Assembly: GCA_010015655.1 (NCBI GenBank)
Contig: ML976685.1
Coordinates: 117,496 to 181,495, forward strand
DNA length: 64,000 nt
Direction: 5' to 3'
Origin: Bimuria novae-zelandiae CBS 107.79
Lineage: Eukaryota > Ascomycota > Dothideomycetes > Pleosporales > Didymosphaeriaceae
The translations under genes and the position numbers were made by a program. Below the pieces are notes generated by a model. It had not been told where the DNA came from. It saw nothing but the letters and a program-made list of their open reading frames with translations, and did no database searches. Shown piece after piece: positions 22,698-33,526 of this stretch. The stretch's first letter is position 1; every line of letters begins with the position of its first letter.

Positions 22698-24857
22698 ATG
22701 TCCTCCCCAGACGACCAAGATGCATCGCCCTCGCCGGACTACAGCGGCCCGGAAGGCAGTGAGAACGGCGACTTCAACATGACGGCCGAGCAGAAGTCTG
22801 AGCGGCCTTCTGGCGAGCACTCACCCCAGACCAAGCCCAACGGCACCACCAAGTCCAATACAAAGGACCCGCAGAGACCGCGCCGCAAGAAGGCACGGAG
22901 AGCATGCTTTGCCTGCCAGCGTGCTCACTTGACGTGTGGTGAGTAAGCTCTTTGCATTCTCTAATGTGTAAGGATTGGGCTTACGACTTCAGGCGACGAG
23001 CGGCCGTGTGTTCGCTGCATCAAGCGTGGGTTGCAAGACCATTGTATGGACGGCGTTCGAAAGAAGGCCAAGTACCTCCACGATGCGCCAGACGGTGCTC
23101 TCATGCCAGGAGTGGGTGGCCACTATCCGCACATGAACGGAAATCAGCCGGTGCCCGTCCCTACTCATAGCCAGGAAGCAGTGGCCCAGCAAACAAGCTA
23201 CTTCACCCAAGCTCCTTCGGCAACCTACTACCCTCAAAATGCCACTCCAGGACAAGCTATTCCCGTGCAAGATCCTTCCTATAACAACCAACAACCCCCG
23301 ATATCACCTCAGTACGGCCGGAACCCTCAAGGTGCGCCCGTCACGCAAGGAGCTCCATCACAGATGCAGCAGTTTGGCGGTCCACTCTTTGACCCCAGTG
23401 ATCCCGCCTTATTCAACTTCGACATCTCGAGTTTAAATTTTGGAAACCACTACGGCGCTTTGGAGCTCGGCATGTTGGGTCACATGTCGTCCGCGGCAAT
23501 AGACGCACCGGCTAATGACAACGTTATGAATCAAGCCGCACATGCGTATAATGGCGCCATAGGCTCTGCGCCATACACCGACCCGCATGGTTTGCCAGCA
23601 CATGTGTCGTACGGTCAAGACGGCCTTCCATCTGCCGAGTGGCAGAATCCACACTCGCGGCACGGTAGCCTCCAGGTGCATACACCAAATAATACCCCCG
23701 TCACTATCGATCGACATGATAGCATCAATCACCCTATGGCTTACGCCATTGGTCAAGGTGGGCCATCAAGCTTATCGAGTGCTAGCCCTGCCTCCATGGA
23801 CTTTAACGCTGGGTACGACAACGAGAACCCCATGTCTGCTGCGACGTTTTTCGCGAACGCAAACCAGTCACAATCACGTGGTTCTCCTACAGCGCATCGT
23901 CCACAACAAGAGAGTCGTCCACCGCCTGGACCGCTCTACGAAATGCACCCCAATGCAGGACGGAAGCGACAGTCCAGGGACATTTACGAGGGTGTAAAGA
24001 AGCCCTACGACTACCCTGCGGCGCACCATCGGATGGTGGCAGTATGCAATAGGAGATTCTCTGACAAGAGCAAAGAAAGCGTCAGAAACTCGCTCGGTCG
24101 CTTCAGGCCGTCCCTATTGACTAACGCTTCCCACCTCGACATCGATGATCTCGTCCATGCAGAAAAGAACTTGCAGCGCTCGTTGATCGCCATGCAGGAC
24201 TGTTTTGCCGAGGTTGGCACGCCTTCTTTGATCGTGCGTCGTACAGGCGAAGTCGTCGGTATGACCAAAGAGTTTGAGATCCTGACCGGCTGGAGTAAGG
24301 AAGTCCTCTTGGGACGGCAGCCCAATCTTAACGCCAACTTTGGAACCAGTCAACAGCGCTCTCACGGTAGTGGCAACTCGAGCCAAAGCAATACCACTCC
24401 CACCCTACCAGGCCAAGAGCCCGAGAGTAGAAATCTATCCGTCAACATTGTGGAGCTCTTGGACGAGCCGTCCGCGGTACAATATCTATCCGACTTTGCG
24501 GACTTTGCAACAGGAGATCCACTGGGCAGGGGTCACCGTCGCGTCCACTTCTTACGATATCAGACCAAGGAAGACATAGCACGCGAGGCTGAGCGACTGC
24601 GTGGCGCGAACGGTCGCAAAGTCAAGCACGAGCCGCTCGTGAAGCAGGAAGATGGGCTGGCTATTCACCGTGGAGAGGCGATGAAGAGCCTGGGTTCGCA
24701 CAATGGGCTTATTGATTGCATGATCATGTGGCATATCAAGAGGGACAACTTTGATATGCCCATGTTGGTTGCTTTCCAGGTACGTCTTGTGTGGCCAGCA
24801 TAAAGCATGTTACTAACCTTAAAACAGATCATGCCTGTGCTGAGCACCACGCAATAG
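22698..24857 (+). CDS. ert1: Transcription activator of gluconeogenesis, Ert1/AcuK type
   Basis: Nuclear Zn(II)2Cys6 regulator that activates gluconeogenic genes (PEP carboxykinase, fructose-1,6-bisphosphatase) during growth on non-fermentable carbon, usually with the AcuM partner. Three exons: 22698-22938, 22993-24779, 24828-24857 (introns 54 and 48 bp), 685 residues, the family length. The binuclear zinc cluster spans residues 70-98: six Cys in [17 protein letters not shown] and [11 protein letters not shown], preceded by the basic RPRRKKARR; the first intron splits the cluster, as in relatives. A long Gln/Pro/Ser/Asn-rich middle follows, then a PAS-like domain (about 475-560, around [20 protein letters not shown]). 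The end [17 protein letters not shown] depends on the tiny last exon. The ATG is set by [16 protein letters not shown]; the frame continues upstream without another ATG. Confidence 0.93.
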
Positions 24858-25385
24858 TATTCACGGCCTCGCATCACGTCACGGCTGCAGCACGAACTAC
24901 AAAAGAGATACCCTTACGCATTGAACGTCAGCGCATAGCTACCTGCTGATTGATTAATCCTGCTTTGCTTTGTCCTCAGCATCGGATACCTCTTCATTTT
25001 TCTTGTTTCCTTATTCTTTTGGAGTCTTTTGGGGTCGCGCTGTCACTCCCAGTTGTACTAGTACGCTGTGCGCTAGCTGGCGAGCTATGATATCTGTCCC
25101 GATGCAATCCTAAACCTTGTGATTGCGGTGCTAGGCGTACGATGAGGTCATGTCGCATTTGGGTAATGGCTAATGATGTTTGGAAAGGGTGTTTGGTGCA
25201 CGACCTCGGGAGCAAAAGCAATTCTTATTAGCAACGCGTTCAACATAGACGGATGAATCACTTCATCAACCCACGTCCTCTCACATGTCTCGATGTATCT
25301 TTGTAAAGTCTATCCATGTAGCCATATCCATGTCTAAATCGTGCGGTCGTATCGTCATGACATCTACCCCGTCGTACCTCACCTC
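24858..25385. other. Convergent 3' intergenic region
   Basis: 528 bp between the stops of ert1 (+) and riboflavin kinase (-). It presumably holds both 3' UTRs and polyadenylation signals. No gene is seen. Confidence 0.6.
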
Positions 25386-26122
25386 TCAAGGAATAACCTC
25401 ACTCTTCGTCAACACCCCGCCTTGCCCCGCCTTCCCATCCCTCTCCCGCCCGCCCTTCAACCACTCATCCCCCCGCCACGCCTCATACGCCCGCCTTGCC
25501 AAACTCCTCTGCGCCACACGAATGTCCTCACGGATATCCTCCACCAGCGCCTCTTTCGACACGTAATCGTACTCGGGCCGTATATGCCCCAGAATAACCA
25601 GACTCAGCGTCGCACCATAAAAGTCCTGCTCGAAGGAATGCAAAATGTGGATCTCAATGCTGCGCTGTGTATTTTTATAGTAGGGATTGTATCCTATGCT
25701 GAGTACCGTGGGGTAGACCTGCACGTCTTCGGAAGAGGTGGAGGCGGGGTCCTCGAGGTCGGCAACGGCGTGGTTGGAGCTGTGCTCGGGAACCGCGACG
25801 TCGTTTGTAGCGCTCGGCACGCTAGACGGGGTGGTGAGCGCGGGGATCGTGGAGTGGTCGAGAGATGCGTAGCCGTAGTAGATGCCCGACTCGAGGTCGT
25901 CGTGGCCGCCGATGGAGAGCCCGGTGAGCGGGATGTTGGCAGTTGGGATGCCGAGGTCTCTGGAGCCGCGGCCGAAACCTTTGACGACGGGGCCGCGGAG
26001 TTTGAGGGGGAAGGGCGGTTGTACGGCTGTGGAGGATTAGTGTGGAGGGTTTGGGATGGGTTGGGAGAGGGTGTACTGTCTGGCCCGGCGATGGGGTCGC
26101 GGGGGACGTTGGGGCGGCTCAT
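25386..26122 (-). CDS. FMN1: Riboflavin kinase
   Basis: ATP:riboflavin 5'-phosphotransferase making FMN, the first step from vitamin B2 to flavin cofactors. Two exons, 26122-26077 and 26026-25386, intron 50 bp (GTACAC...CACAG), 228 residues. The diagnostic nucleotide/riboflavin-binding stretch [18 protein letters not shown] contains the PTAN motif, followed by [34 protein letters not shown]...[13 protein letters not shown] and [16 protein letters not shown]. An insert of about 40 residues (roughly 75-115, Ser/Thr/Ala/Glu-rich) lies between the second and third blocks, as in some other fungi. The start is set by exon 1, which splices cleanly. A transposon terminus lies 164 bp upstream. Confidence 0.95.
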
Positions 26123-26638
26123 GGCTACCGTTGGTCTAGAGGGTCTTTAGGAACAATGTAAGAATATGTCTAAAATATGTGTCTGAGTTTGGATGTGGCC
26201 GGGGCGGGATGATTGGGTCAAAGTAAAGTTTGGTTTTGATGTTGATGTTGAGCTTCTGGTAGCTTCGCGCGTGGTAGTGGGGCACCATCTGTTGTATGCG
26301 AAAATCGGTGATAAGCGAGAGAGCCCTCAGTTAATTTCCCCCCCCCCCCCAATTTGTATGAGGAATCTCAAAATCGAGCGGTTTTTCGTGTAACACCTTA
26401 ACAATAGCCTACTATAACCAGCAGTAAGTTGAAGCTTCTTAAATACACAGGGATAGACTTTGTAGGCGTTTTTTTAGAGTCGTACTAACGTTATAGACTA
26501 ATAGGAACCTCCTTAAAGTCGCGAAAAACGCCTACAGCGCGCTTAAAAGCAACCCCAGCGCGAAAAACAGGCTTAAAGGACTCGCTCTATTGCCCGCTAG
26601 CCCTTTCTACGCGTGCCAGGGTACAAGGTCAGTCTCTA

Positions 26639-28500
26639 GTGGATAGGGAGGTTGCTAGTGGTGCCGAGAAGCTTGCTGAGAAGCCTACAGCTGCGCGTAA
26701 GTCGGTTCGGTGGTGGGACGCGGATGGAGCTTACCAGGCGCCAGCAGCTGCTGCTAAGGGTAAACCAGCCCCGAAGAAGGCAGCGAAGCCATCTAAAAAG
26801 GCAGCCGCGCCTGCCAAAAAAAGTGTTCCTGCTGCCCCAGCTCGGGAGGAGCAGCCGCCGCCGCCGCTAGAGCCGGAGTATGTACGGTCATCTCCACCTA
26901 TTATTCCGCCCTTTAACCCCGACGATTTGATTCCTCTAGCTGCTCCTCTAGCTACTCCTCTACCTAGAGAGTCCTCTCCGCCGGAGTTAGTTCTTAAATA
27001 TAAAATCTCTATAACCTATTTAGTGCGCGTAAATAGTAATAAGGCGGATAGTTAGCTAGTAGTAAAGGAAGCTAAATCTCGCGTTTTCTTCTTACTAAGT
27101 TATATTAAGGATAAAGTTAGCTTAATAATTGTAGGACCGCTTATATAGAGCTTTATTACTAAGAGAACGTACCGCGTTACCTTGCGCACAGTTACCTACT
27201 ATGCTAACTATAAAGGAGCTGGCTGGTAGCATATAACCTTAGAGGATTTTAGTATAAGTGAAGAGCTAAGGCTGCTGGCTGGGGTGGACTACCATGTAAA
27301 GAAGTACAAGCTTGTACCGCTGACGGGTAGGGTAGACTTTAAGGTAGAAGTGAAGGTTGTTTGTGATGCGGTTACAAAGGCGTTTCCGCGTAACAGGTCA
27401 GTTGTAGAGCCCTTGTCGGATCCACAAGGAAGCCCTATAGCAACTACTAGAGCCAGAAAATCAGTTACTCCGCGTACTAGGCAGTTACTAAAAGAGTCGC
27501 GAGCTTGGCAGAGAGTAGAGGATATAGCCTTAGCAATAAGTAATTAGAGCTAGATTACGCGCATGTGGGAGTGCCGCGTTAAGCTCTATAATAACTACTA
27601 CTACACCTATTTTATTTATCTAGCTTCTCACGAGCACTTTGCCGTTAAAGAAATTAATTTAGAGTCGTAGTTTAAGGGTATACTTAAAGGGACTGCGTAC
27701 GTAGCCTAGCCGCTAGCTAGTTTAATTAAATACTAGAGGTTATCCACGGGGAACTAGCTTAAGGTAAATCCTTATAACTAACGGAAGAAGAAGCGCCGCG
27801 GATCGTTGTTAGATAAGAATAGAGATAACTTAAAGAAGCTAATAAGAGAGGCTAAAAAATAACGCGTCAGAGACTAGATCCTTTATATACAAAACGCAGA
27901 GGAAGAGAGGGCAAAGGCTTAAGAGATAAGATGGCAAGCGCGTGAGCAGCAAAGACTTATAATATCGGGCCCAGCTTACCCTCCCCCATACCACTCTCCG
28001 TACGTACCTCATCAGATGGCGGCTCCACCAGCTCTCCCACCAATTCTCCCACCGACGACGCCTATACAAACCACCCTACCAGTCCTTAGTTCAAGCCCCC
28101 TTAGTGGAGCTGGTAAGGCCGACTCACGAGCTCACGTGAAGGCGTTTTTCGAGTGGCTCATCGCAGAGCAGCCAGAGGATAACTAGGAGGACTACATACA
28201 AGCTTAGCAAGTAGCCCTAGAGCAGAGATGGAGCGTAAAGGACCTTAAGGACATGTTAGTACTAAAAAGTAACTTATATTTAGTAGCGACGAGCGCGCTG
28301 TATAGGCTAAAGGATGGTATTATACGTCACTTTCACGATAATCTACGTTAGTTTAAAATTATATATAGATCTGCTCGAGAGCGCGCAGACACTACATAAA
28401 TAGTAGAGCTAGTCTAAGCGATTTATAGTAGATTTTCCTAGTCTAAGGCGTTCTTGTTTTCTCAAATTTAGTACTACAAAATTAAAAATATAGAAATTAA
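26639..28500 (+). pseudogene. Transposon accessory ORF of unknown function
   Basis: One continuous reading frame of about 600 codons interrupted only by stop codons that look like C-to-T changes (e.g. ADS*LVVKEAK, GPLI*SFITK, GAGW*HITLED). The N-terminal part is Lys/Ala/Pro-rich and basic (PAPKKAAKPSKKAAAPAKKS), like a nuclear or nucleic-acid-binding tail. Then come a globular segment around 27060-27440 (LEDFSISEELRLLAGVDYHV, RVDFKVEVKVV), a Pro-rich linker at about 27960-28100 and a helical C-terminal part (HVKAFFEWLIAEQPED, LEQRWSVKDLKDMLVLKSN). I do not recognise the family. No ATG is obvious at the start: the open frame begins with GTG at 26639, so the true start may lie upstream or have been mutated. 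Confidence 0.6.
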
Positions 28501-28689
28501 TTAATATACTAGCTCTACTCCTTATTAACCTTATCGTCCTCCGCATCCTCGGCGTGATCCCTACCGCGCTAAGCTCGGATCTCTAACCTCACTCGATTAA
28601 GCTCATCCTACTCTATATATAAACCTCTAGCAGCGTATTTAAAGTGTTTTCTCGCAAATTAATCGCAGCGACTCTTAAAAACTGCCTCC

Positions 28690-29570
28690 TATAAAAACAA
28701 TCTAAATAAACTATACTGTTAACGATAGTATAAATAATTCCTTTTAATCTAGTACTTTAAAACAGAGAAGGTAAGCTCGATGGGGTTATAGTTAGGTAAA
28801 TACGATAGGAGGAACCGTACCACATGGCTAGCGGCCTTAAGAATCTCTATAACCTCGTTGTTAGTATAGATTAAGACGTTGTCTAATACAATAACCATTG
28901 GCTAGTCCCCGTAGGTTTACTATAGAGTAGGAAGGAGATAGTTGCGGATCTAGTTAATAAACTCTTTGTAGTTATAGTAACCCTCTTTAATTCCTGTATA
29001 AGGTAGGTAACTATTAATAGTATAAGCTAGTAGGATGGCCCAGGTCTTCCCGCGAGTTATATCCTAGGTATATTAACTTGTACTACCTACGGGCCCATAA
29101 GCCTTATGACGCTAGCCAGTTTTCTTGTTAAATATACTCTTATTAAGAAACACCAGATCCTCCTGCGTGAACCGTCTCATGCTCTGTCAGTAGGCCTCTC
29201 TAAGGTCGTCGTTTCGTCCAATAGAGAAAGGTCGTAGGGCTCTCTTAGTCTAACCGCGCTCGGAGAGGAACCGGGAGATATTTAATTAGTTAATTTTAAT
29301 ACCCCTCTCTATCCATAACCAGTACGCCATCTCATCTTGGTATTTCCATCCCGACTAAATTAGCTCTTTAAATAGAGCTTTACTATCCTCTTCACTAATT
29401 TTAGGGGGTCTCCCAAGCTTCACGCCAGGCTCTAGTAGGCGCCGTACGCTGCCATAGTTGTATAGGTTTATCTCTACGTTGCGCACTACACTAACAAAGC
29501 AGCCTTTACGCTTAGCAATCTGTTCCCTAGTCCATCCTAATAGGAGGAATCGGCATATATTAATCCTCAC
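28690..29570 (-). pseudogene. DDE transposase, Tc1/mariner-IS630 type (DDE_3-like), inactivated
   Basis: Minus-strand frame running 29570 to about 28700. The N-terminal helix-turn-helix part reads ICRFLLLGWTREQIAKRKGC...GRPPKISEED, then YQDEMAYWL, NISRFLSERG, the first catalytic block LVFLNKSIFNKKTG, and GKTWAILLAYTINSYLP. The second catalytic Asp is in PMVIVLDNVLIYTNNEV and the third residue in YLPNYNPIELTFSVLK. All blocks are in one frame with TAG/TGA interruptions. The first catalytic Asp (VDES in relatives) is Asn here (codon AAT, a G-to-A change), so the enzyme would be dead even with the stops ignored. Role: cut-and-paste transposition of the surrounding element. Confidence 0.82.
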
Positions 29571-29873
29571 GCGAGTCTCTAGTCCTCTAGTACTAGGTGT
29601 AATATATAGAGCAGGTTAAGGTTGATAGGAAATAATAGAGACGCTATAAGCGCAAAACATAGCGTGCGCGCGGTTAAAAACACTTAAAAAAGTTAGTATA
29701 GGCGCATCTCTATATAAGTAAAAAGCTTTAATTTACTATAATTAAATTAAGTAACTATCGGTGGGTTAGTGGTGGATCTACTTGATTTTGCGATTCCTCA
29801 TACAAATTGGTGGGGGAAAAAAAATAACCGAGGGCTCTCTCGCTTATCACCGATTTTCGCATACAACAGATTG

Positions 29874-30087
29874 GCGGGGTGGGCCAGAGTGGCGGAATCA
29901 GAGCGAAGTGACAATTAATAAGCACACATCATCCCAGCTGCGACTTCTCTCCCATCGCTGTCGTTAAATTTTATGCTCGTGCAAAGGCGGGAAAGGATTT
30001 CTGTTGAAGAACAGATAATTCAATCACTCTTTATTGTACCTGGTGAATATTGGGTATCGAAATTACAGCTAACTGTGCTATGTCAAG
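29874..30087. other. Spacer between transposon and PARP-derived fragment
   Basis: About 210 bp of normal composition with no recognised feature; it is the right flank of the two-ORF transposon. Confidence 0.4.
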
Positions 30088-30190
30088 CAGGCGGTGGGCT
30101 CATCGTCATCCACGGTGTCTGGTTCAAAGTTGTGAGGGATCAGAGAGTAGTATAGATTGGACAGATCCTCAACATCTTGTCGAGTTTCAA
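30088..30190 (-). pseudogene. Rearranged fragment of the PARP gene (source at about 62190-62520)
   Basis: The minus strand reads [19 protein letters not shown] followed directly by EPDTVDDDEP. The intact PARP gene in this window has [20 protein letters not shown] (about 62192-62250) and, separately upstream in the protein, [14 protein letters not shown] (about 62485-62520). Nucleotide identity is high in both halves (e.g. GTGAGGGATCAG and GACAGATC in each copy). The copy joins the two pieces with the intervening 240 bp missing and their order inverted relative to the protein. It was formed by duplication and rearrangement. The overlapping coiled-coil ORF reads through part of it in another frame. 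Confidence 0.78.
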
Positions 30191-31071
30191 TTTGCATTCT
30201 ACCGAGTTGTTACTCGCTAAGCTTTCCTTATAGCTGTGGACCGAGGCAGCTCCCCAGGCCATCTCAAGCTTGAGTTCCAGGTCCCGCTTTTCTTCTTCAC
30301 ACATCCTATTCGCCTCGTCCAGCTCCTCTTGATGCTTCTTCTTCAACTGCTCCAACTCCTCTCGATGCTTCTTACTCATCTCCTCCAACAATGTCGCCAC
30401 TTTCTTCTTGTGGTGCTCTTTCTCCTCTTCTAGCTTCATGGACCCATCCGTCCTGACCTTGTCTACTTGCTTCACCAACTCTTCCTTCCGCGCGTTGAGC
30501 TTCGATATCTCCTCGCCGAATGCTGAGATACCCTTGGAGAACTCTGGCACAACATCACCCTTCGCAGCGATGGTCTCCTCGATTTCTTTCAGTTGGTTCA
30601 GTGCACCGTCCTTCAATCGCTGCTCGGTCTCTATGTTCAGGTGAAGGTCATGCATCTTGTCCTTCAGCTCTTTGTGCTCTTCGACCAAACGATAGTTGAG
30701 CTGTCGAACATGGCCATGAAGTTTCGTCAAGGGAGTAACGTCGCGGTTGTGGCTAAAACCCCACTCAATGGTCGACCGCCACAGCTCATTTCCGCCTCGA
30801 TAACCTTGATGCGTAAGTCGTTATCAGCTTCCAGGTCTTTTGGGAGCAGTTCAAGTGCATCCATCCGCTGCTTGAAGCCCTTATGCACTTCCTGCACGGA
30901 CTGGAGCATAGTTTCTAAACCCGCCGTGGGTGCAGTGTCGGACGCTTTCACAGGCTCGGGGCGGATGGGTGTGTTTATGCATGCGTGACTGTCTATGAAC
31001 TCTCTAAGTAACGACGAATACTTGGACTTGGACCCCTCCGTCGATTCCTCAGCTTGAGCTTTGGGGGCCAT
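30140..31071 (-). CDS. Predicted coiled-coil protein, exon structure uncertain
   Basis: Two overlapping open frames on the minus strand. The first (ATG 31071, MAPKAQAEESTEGSKSKYSS) runs to 30727 and contains LREFIDSHACINTPIRPEP and RMDALELLPKDLEADNDLRI. The second (30730-30140) is strongly helical: VEEHKELKDKMHDLHLNIE, KLNARKEELVKQVDKV, HREELEQLKKKHQEELDEAN. Long runs of Glu/Lys/Leu heptads predict a coiled coil of over 120 residues. An intron could join them in frame (donor GTTATC after DLRIK, acceptor CGACAG before LNYRLVEEH; 103 bp), but the donor is weak, so a frameshift is an alternative. The last 15 or so residues are PARP-gene DNA read out of frame. No family is recognised; function unknown. 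Confidence 0.5.
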
Positions 31072-31251
31072 GGTGACTGTCGCTAAAGAAAGGTCAGCGT
31101 GTATTCGAACGGAACGCGATGGCTGCGTCCCGTTGCGTCGCATCACGGAAGTAAGGCGTGTCGAATAGCATGTCTCGACCATGATGGGCAAATTCACCTG
31201 CGTGCCCGTGTCTGAACTGGTGAGGTCCTGGCCGGATGACGTATCGAAGAA

Positions 31252-31430
31252 AACTGCGACCCAAAAGGGTGCAGAGAAGGCTTGTACGGTCTGGGAAAGC
31301 TGCGGTCCAAAAGGGTGCAGATAAGGCGTATACCGGAAGAGAAACTGCGACCCAGAAGGGTGTAGGAGAGGGCTTGGTAACGGTATTTGAAAAAACTACG
31401 ACCCGAAAGGGTGTAGAAAAAGCCTTGAAG
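31252..31430 (+). repeat. Degenerate minisatellite, four units of about 45-51 bp
   Basis: Units beginning CTGCGACCCAAAAGGGTG start near 31254, 31300, 31345 and 31396, each followed by a purine-rich stretch and GGCTTG or similar. Spacings are 46, 45 and 51 bp, the last unit being the most diverged. It lies in the upstream region of the coiled-coil gene. Both strands are open across it (31236-31466 + and 31194-31592 -), but the encoded sequences look like repeat translation rather than protein. Confidence 0.7.
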
Positions 31431-31711
31431 AGGAGAGAGAGGAGTTGGAGGGTGGAGGCTGCCTAAGTATGGCGGGTGGGGCCGTGCTAGCACCGCGCCC
31501 TTTCGCGTCACGCGTTGCAGGTGGTGAGTGGTGATGGTGCGAGTGAAAGGATAGCTATATGGAATCCACCTTCGCCAATACCCAACATCCACCTCAGTGT
31601 GTGCATCTCTGTCCTATATCTATATATTATTTAATATCGCGTTCTTGTTGCAGTAATGATTGCGTTTGAAGGTGCAGCTTCTTGTACATTGATTCATCAT
31701 ATTCAATTCTA

Positions 31712-33526
31712 TCATACTTGGTGAACATTAGGAATCGTATATACGTAGAGTGGAGGATCGCTGTAAGTGGTAAGATCTGACACTTCAGCTTTCCACTGTA
31801 AAGAATTAGGCGATGCTTCTATTAATATGGTATTCAGGTCACGTTTTTGACCGTCAGTCAAATAGTGTGGATACACAATGCGAGGACGTAGACAGAGGGC
31901 TCCCCGAGTGTAGGATACGCCAGATGTTGGTTCATAATATCCAAAATTGGCTATTCCAACTCCGAGGAACGGATTCGTAGGTCCAATGCACGACACATGC
32001 AACATCGGGCCGTCAATGGTCTTAATGCTTCATGCCCATCCTTCAAACGCTTCTCCCAATGTAACGTTTATCGTATGATTGAGGTGCGCAAAACCTTGGG
32101 GACTCCATGTGCGGCTAAAGAGGAGATGGACCTTGTATATTTGCTCAGTGGCCGTCACTAGCCATTCGGGAATGTACTCACTTCAACCATCCATAGATCC
32201 AAATCCTCACGTCTGCCGCTCATCCGATTTCTAGCGCTAGCAAGCCTCATGCGATTGCAAACACCAAGGAGCGTCGTCACAACAGACCACCTGCTGCAAT
32301 AAAGCGGATTAGAGTCGTTTATCGCAAATCTATCTGTAGTTTCGCCTATAGCGACCTCGTGTAGGTCCTCTTCGAAATCAGCCTCTCTGTTCAAATCCGA
32401 CGCCTATTTTCCCCATCTCTTTATCCTGATACGCACTTTCGTGCCTCGCAAAGTCATGCATTCGTACTGGCATGATTGTCTCCAGCCTAGCACGGCGTTG
32501 AGCGGATCTCCAGTAACGCAATCGCTTGCCTGCCAGGATCGCCAAATAAGCATCGTAGGATGTTTCTGGGGTTTTCTCTAGTCGCGCCTCGGTGATGTCC
32601 AATTCGAAGATTGCGCATTCTGGGCTTGTGTCTCTGCCGGGGGTTAGTGGATGAGTTCGCCACATCAAGTACCAAATTGGTCATCCTTCCTCTGTCTTCT
32701 CTTTCGTTTCTACATTGATTTTCTCTTTGGACCCCGCTTTAGTTTTCTCTTCGGTTCCTATCTCGGTTTTCCCTTCGGTTCCCACTAGGACGATTAGGTC
32801 CTCTAAGGCTACCGCCTGATGTTGAATTTTTCCTGGTTTCTTTTTATTGCTCTGCTTTCTTGAACGTGTTTTTGCCTTCCCGTCACTGTCGTGCTCCTTA
32901 TGAGTATCTTATGATAGAACGGCGGTCTGTCCAGGCTTGGATTTCGTTGACACCGGAGTGGCAGATCACAACAGCTTCCGCGTCGGTTCTTCTAGCGCGC
33001 CTGTAAGTTTGTTCTCGTGGAGGAGCTTCACAGTCTCAGTGCAGTCCTCTATAGGTGCTTCTGCTGTATTAACCGCCATCGAAACATCGTCTGTAGCGCT
33101 GTCGCTGCTGCTCGTCTTTTCTGTGCCATCCGGAATCTCAATAACTTCTGTTGCTGTCTTCTCTCTGGCATATTTTGGCTTGCCGGTCATAAAGTTGTAT
33201 CGATTTGCGGTTTGTGCAGCAGTTGCTTGGGTTATAATTGTCTCATTGTCTGAGTCGCCTTCCCCTCTTTCAGAAAATACATATCCTAATGACGTGCGCG
33301 ACCTTTGCAGCCATGAAGAAATCTGCTCCGCATTCGTTTCCACATCTGTAACCGTGATGTTGTCGTCTACCAAATCTTGCTTGACCCAGTCATTCATATC
33401 GGTGATTTCAGACGAAGCATATCGACTTGCGCATACATCTTGATGAAGCGACTCTAACTTCGCCCTTATCTCTTCAAATGACGCTTTGTGCAGTCTAAAC
33501 GTGCGTTTCGACTCCTTCCAGCGCAC
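31712..33526 (-). pseudogene. Long unidentified gene (about 600 codons) broken by stops and frameshifts
   Basis: A single minus-strand frame runs from 33526 to 32378 and again from about 32175 to 31712, interrupted by TGA (32966-32968), TAA (32909-32911), TGA (32681-32683) and TGA (32030-32032). Between about 32390 and 32175 the coding frame is shifted, then shifts back, so two compensating indels are inferred. Each stop fits a C-to-T or G-to-A change (CAA, CGA or TGG originally). Readable parts include LESLHQDVCASRYASSEITD, VTDVETNAEQISSWLQRSRT, a Lys/Glu-rich linker, MWRTHPLTPGRDTSPECAIF, EDLDLWMVEV with EYIPEWLVTATEQIYKVHLL, and GVSYTRGALCLRPRIVYPHY. I recognise no family. Introns could hide some stops, but I found no good GT-AG pairs. 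Confidence 0.6.

Larger units (their letters stand above)
26287..29873. mobile_element. TIR transposon with two convergent ORFs (DDE transposase plus unknown protein)
   Basis: Imperfect inverted termini of about 85-95 bp at 26287-26375 and 29780-29873, each starting ATCTGTTGTATGCGAAAATC from the outside. They include CAATTTGTATGAGGAATC and a homopolymer: C13 at 26338-26350 on the left, G5A8 on the right. Total 3.59 kb. Inside are a plus-strand ORF of about 600 codons (26639 onward) and a minus-strand Tc1/IS630-type transposase (29570 to about 28700), facing each other. Both are broken mainly by TAG/TAA codons where CAG/CAA would fit, so RIP has acted lightly. No target duplication could be seen. 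Composition is far less AT-rich than the older blocks, so this is a younger arrival. Confidence 0.8.

Noticed and set aside
31236..31592. Open frames on both strands across the minisatellite
   Set aside because: Their sequence is translation of the repeat units; no protein features.
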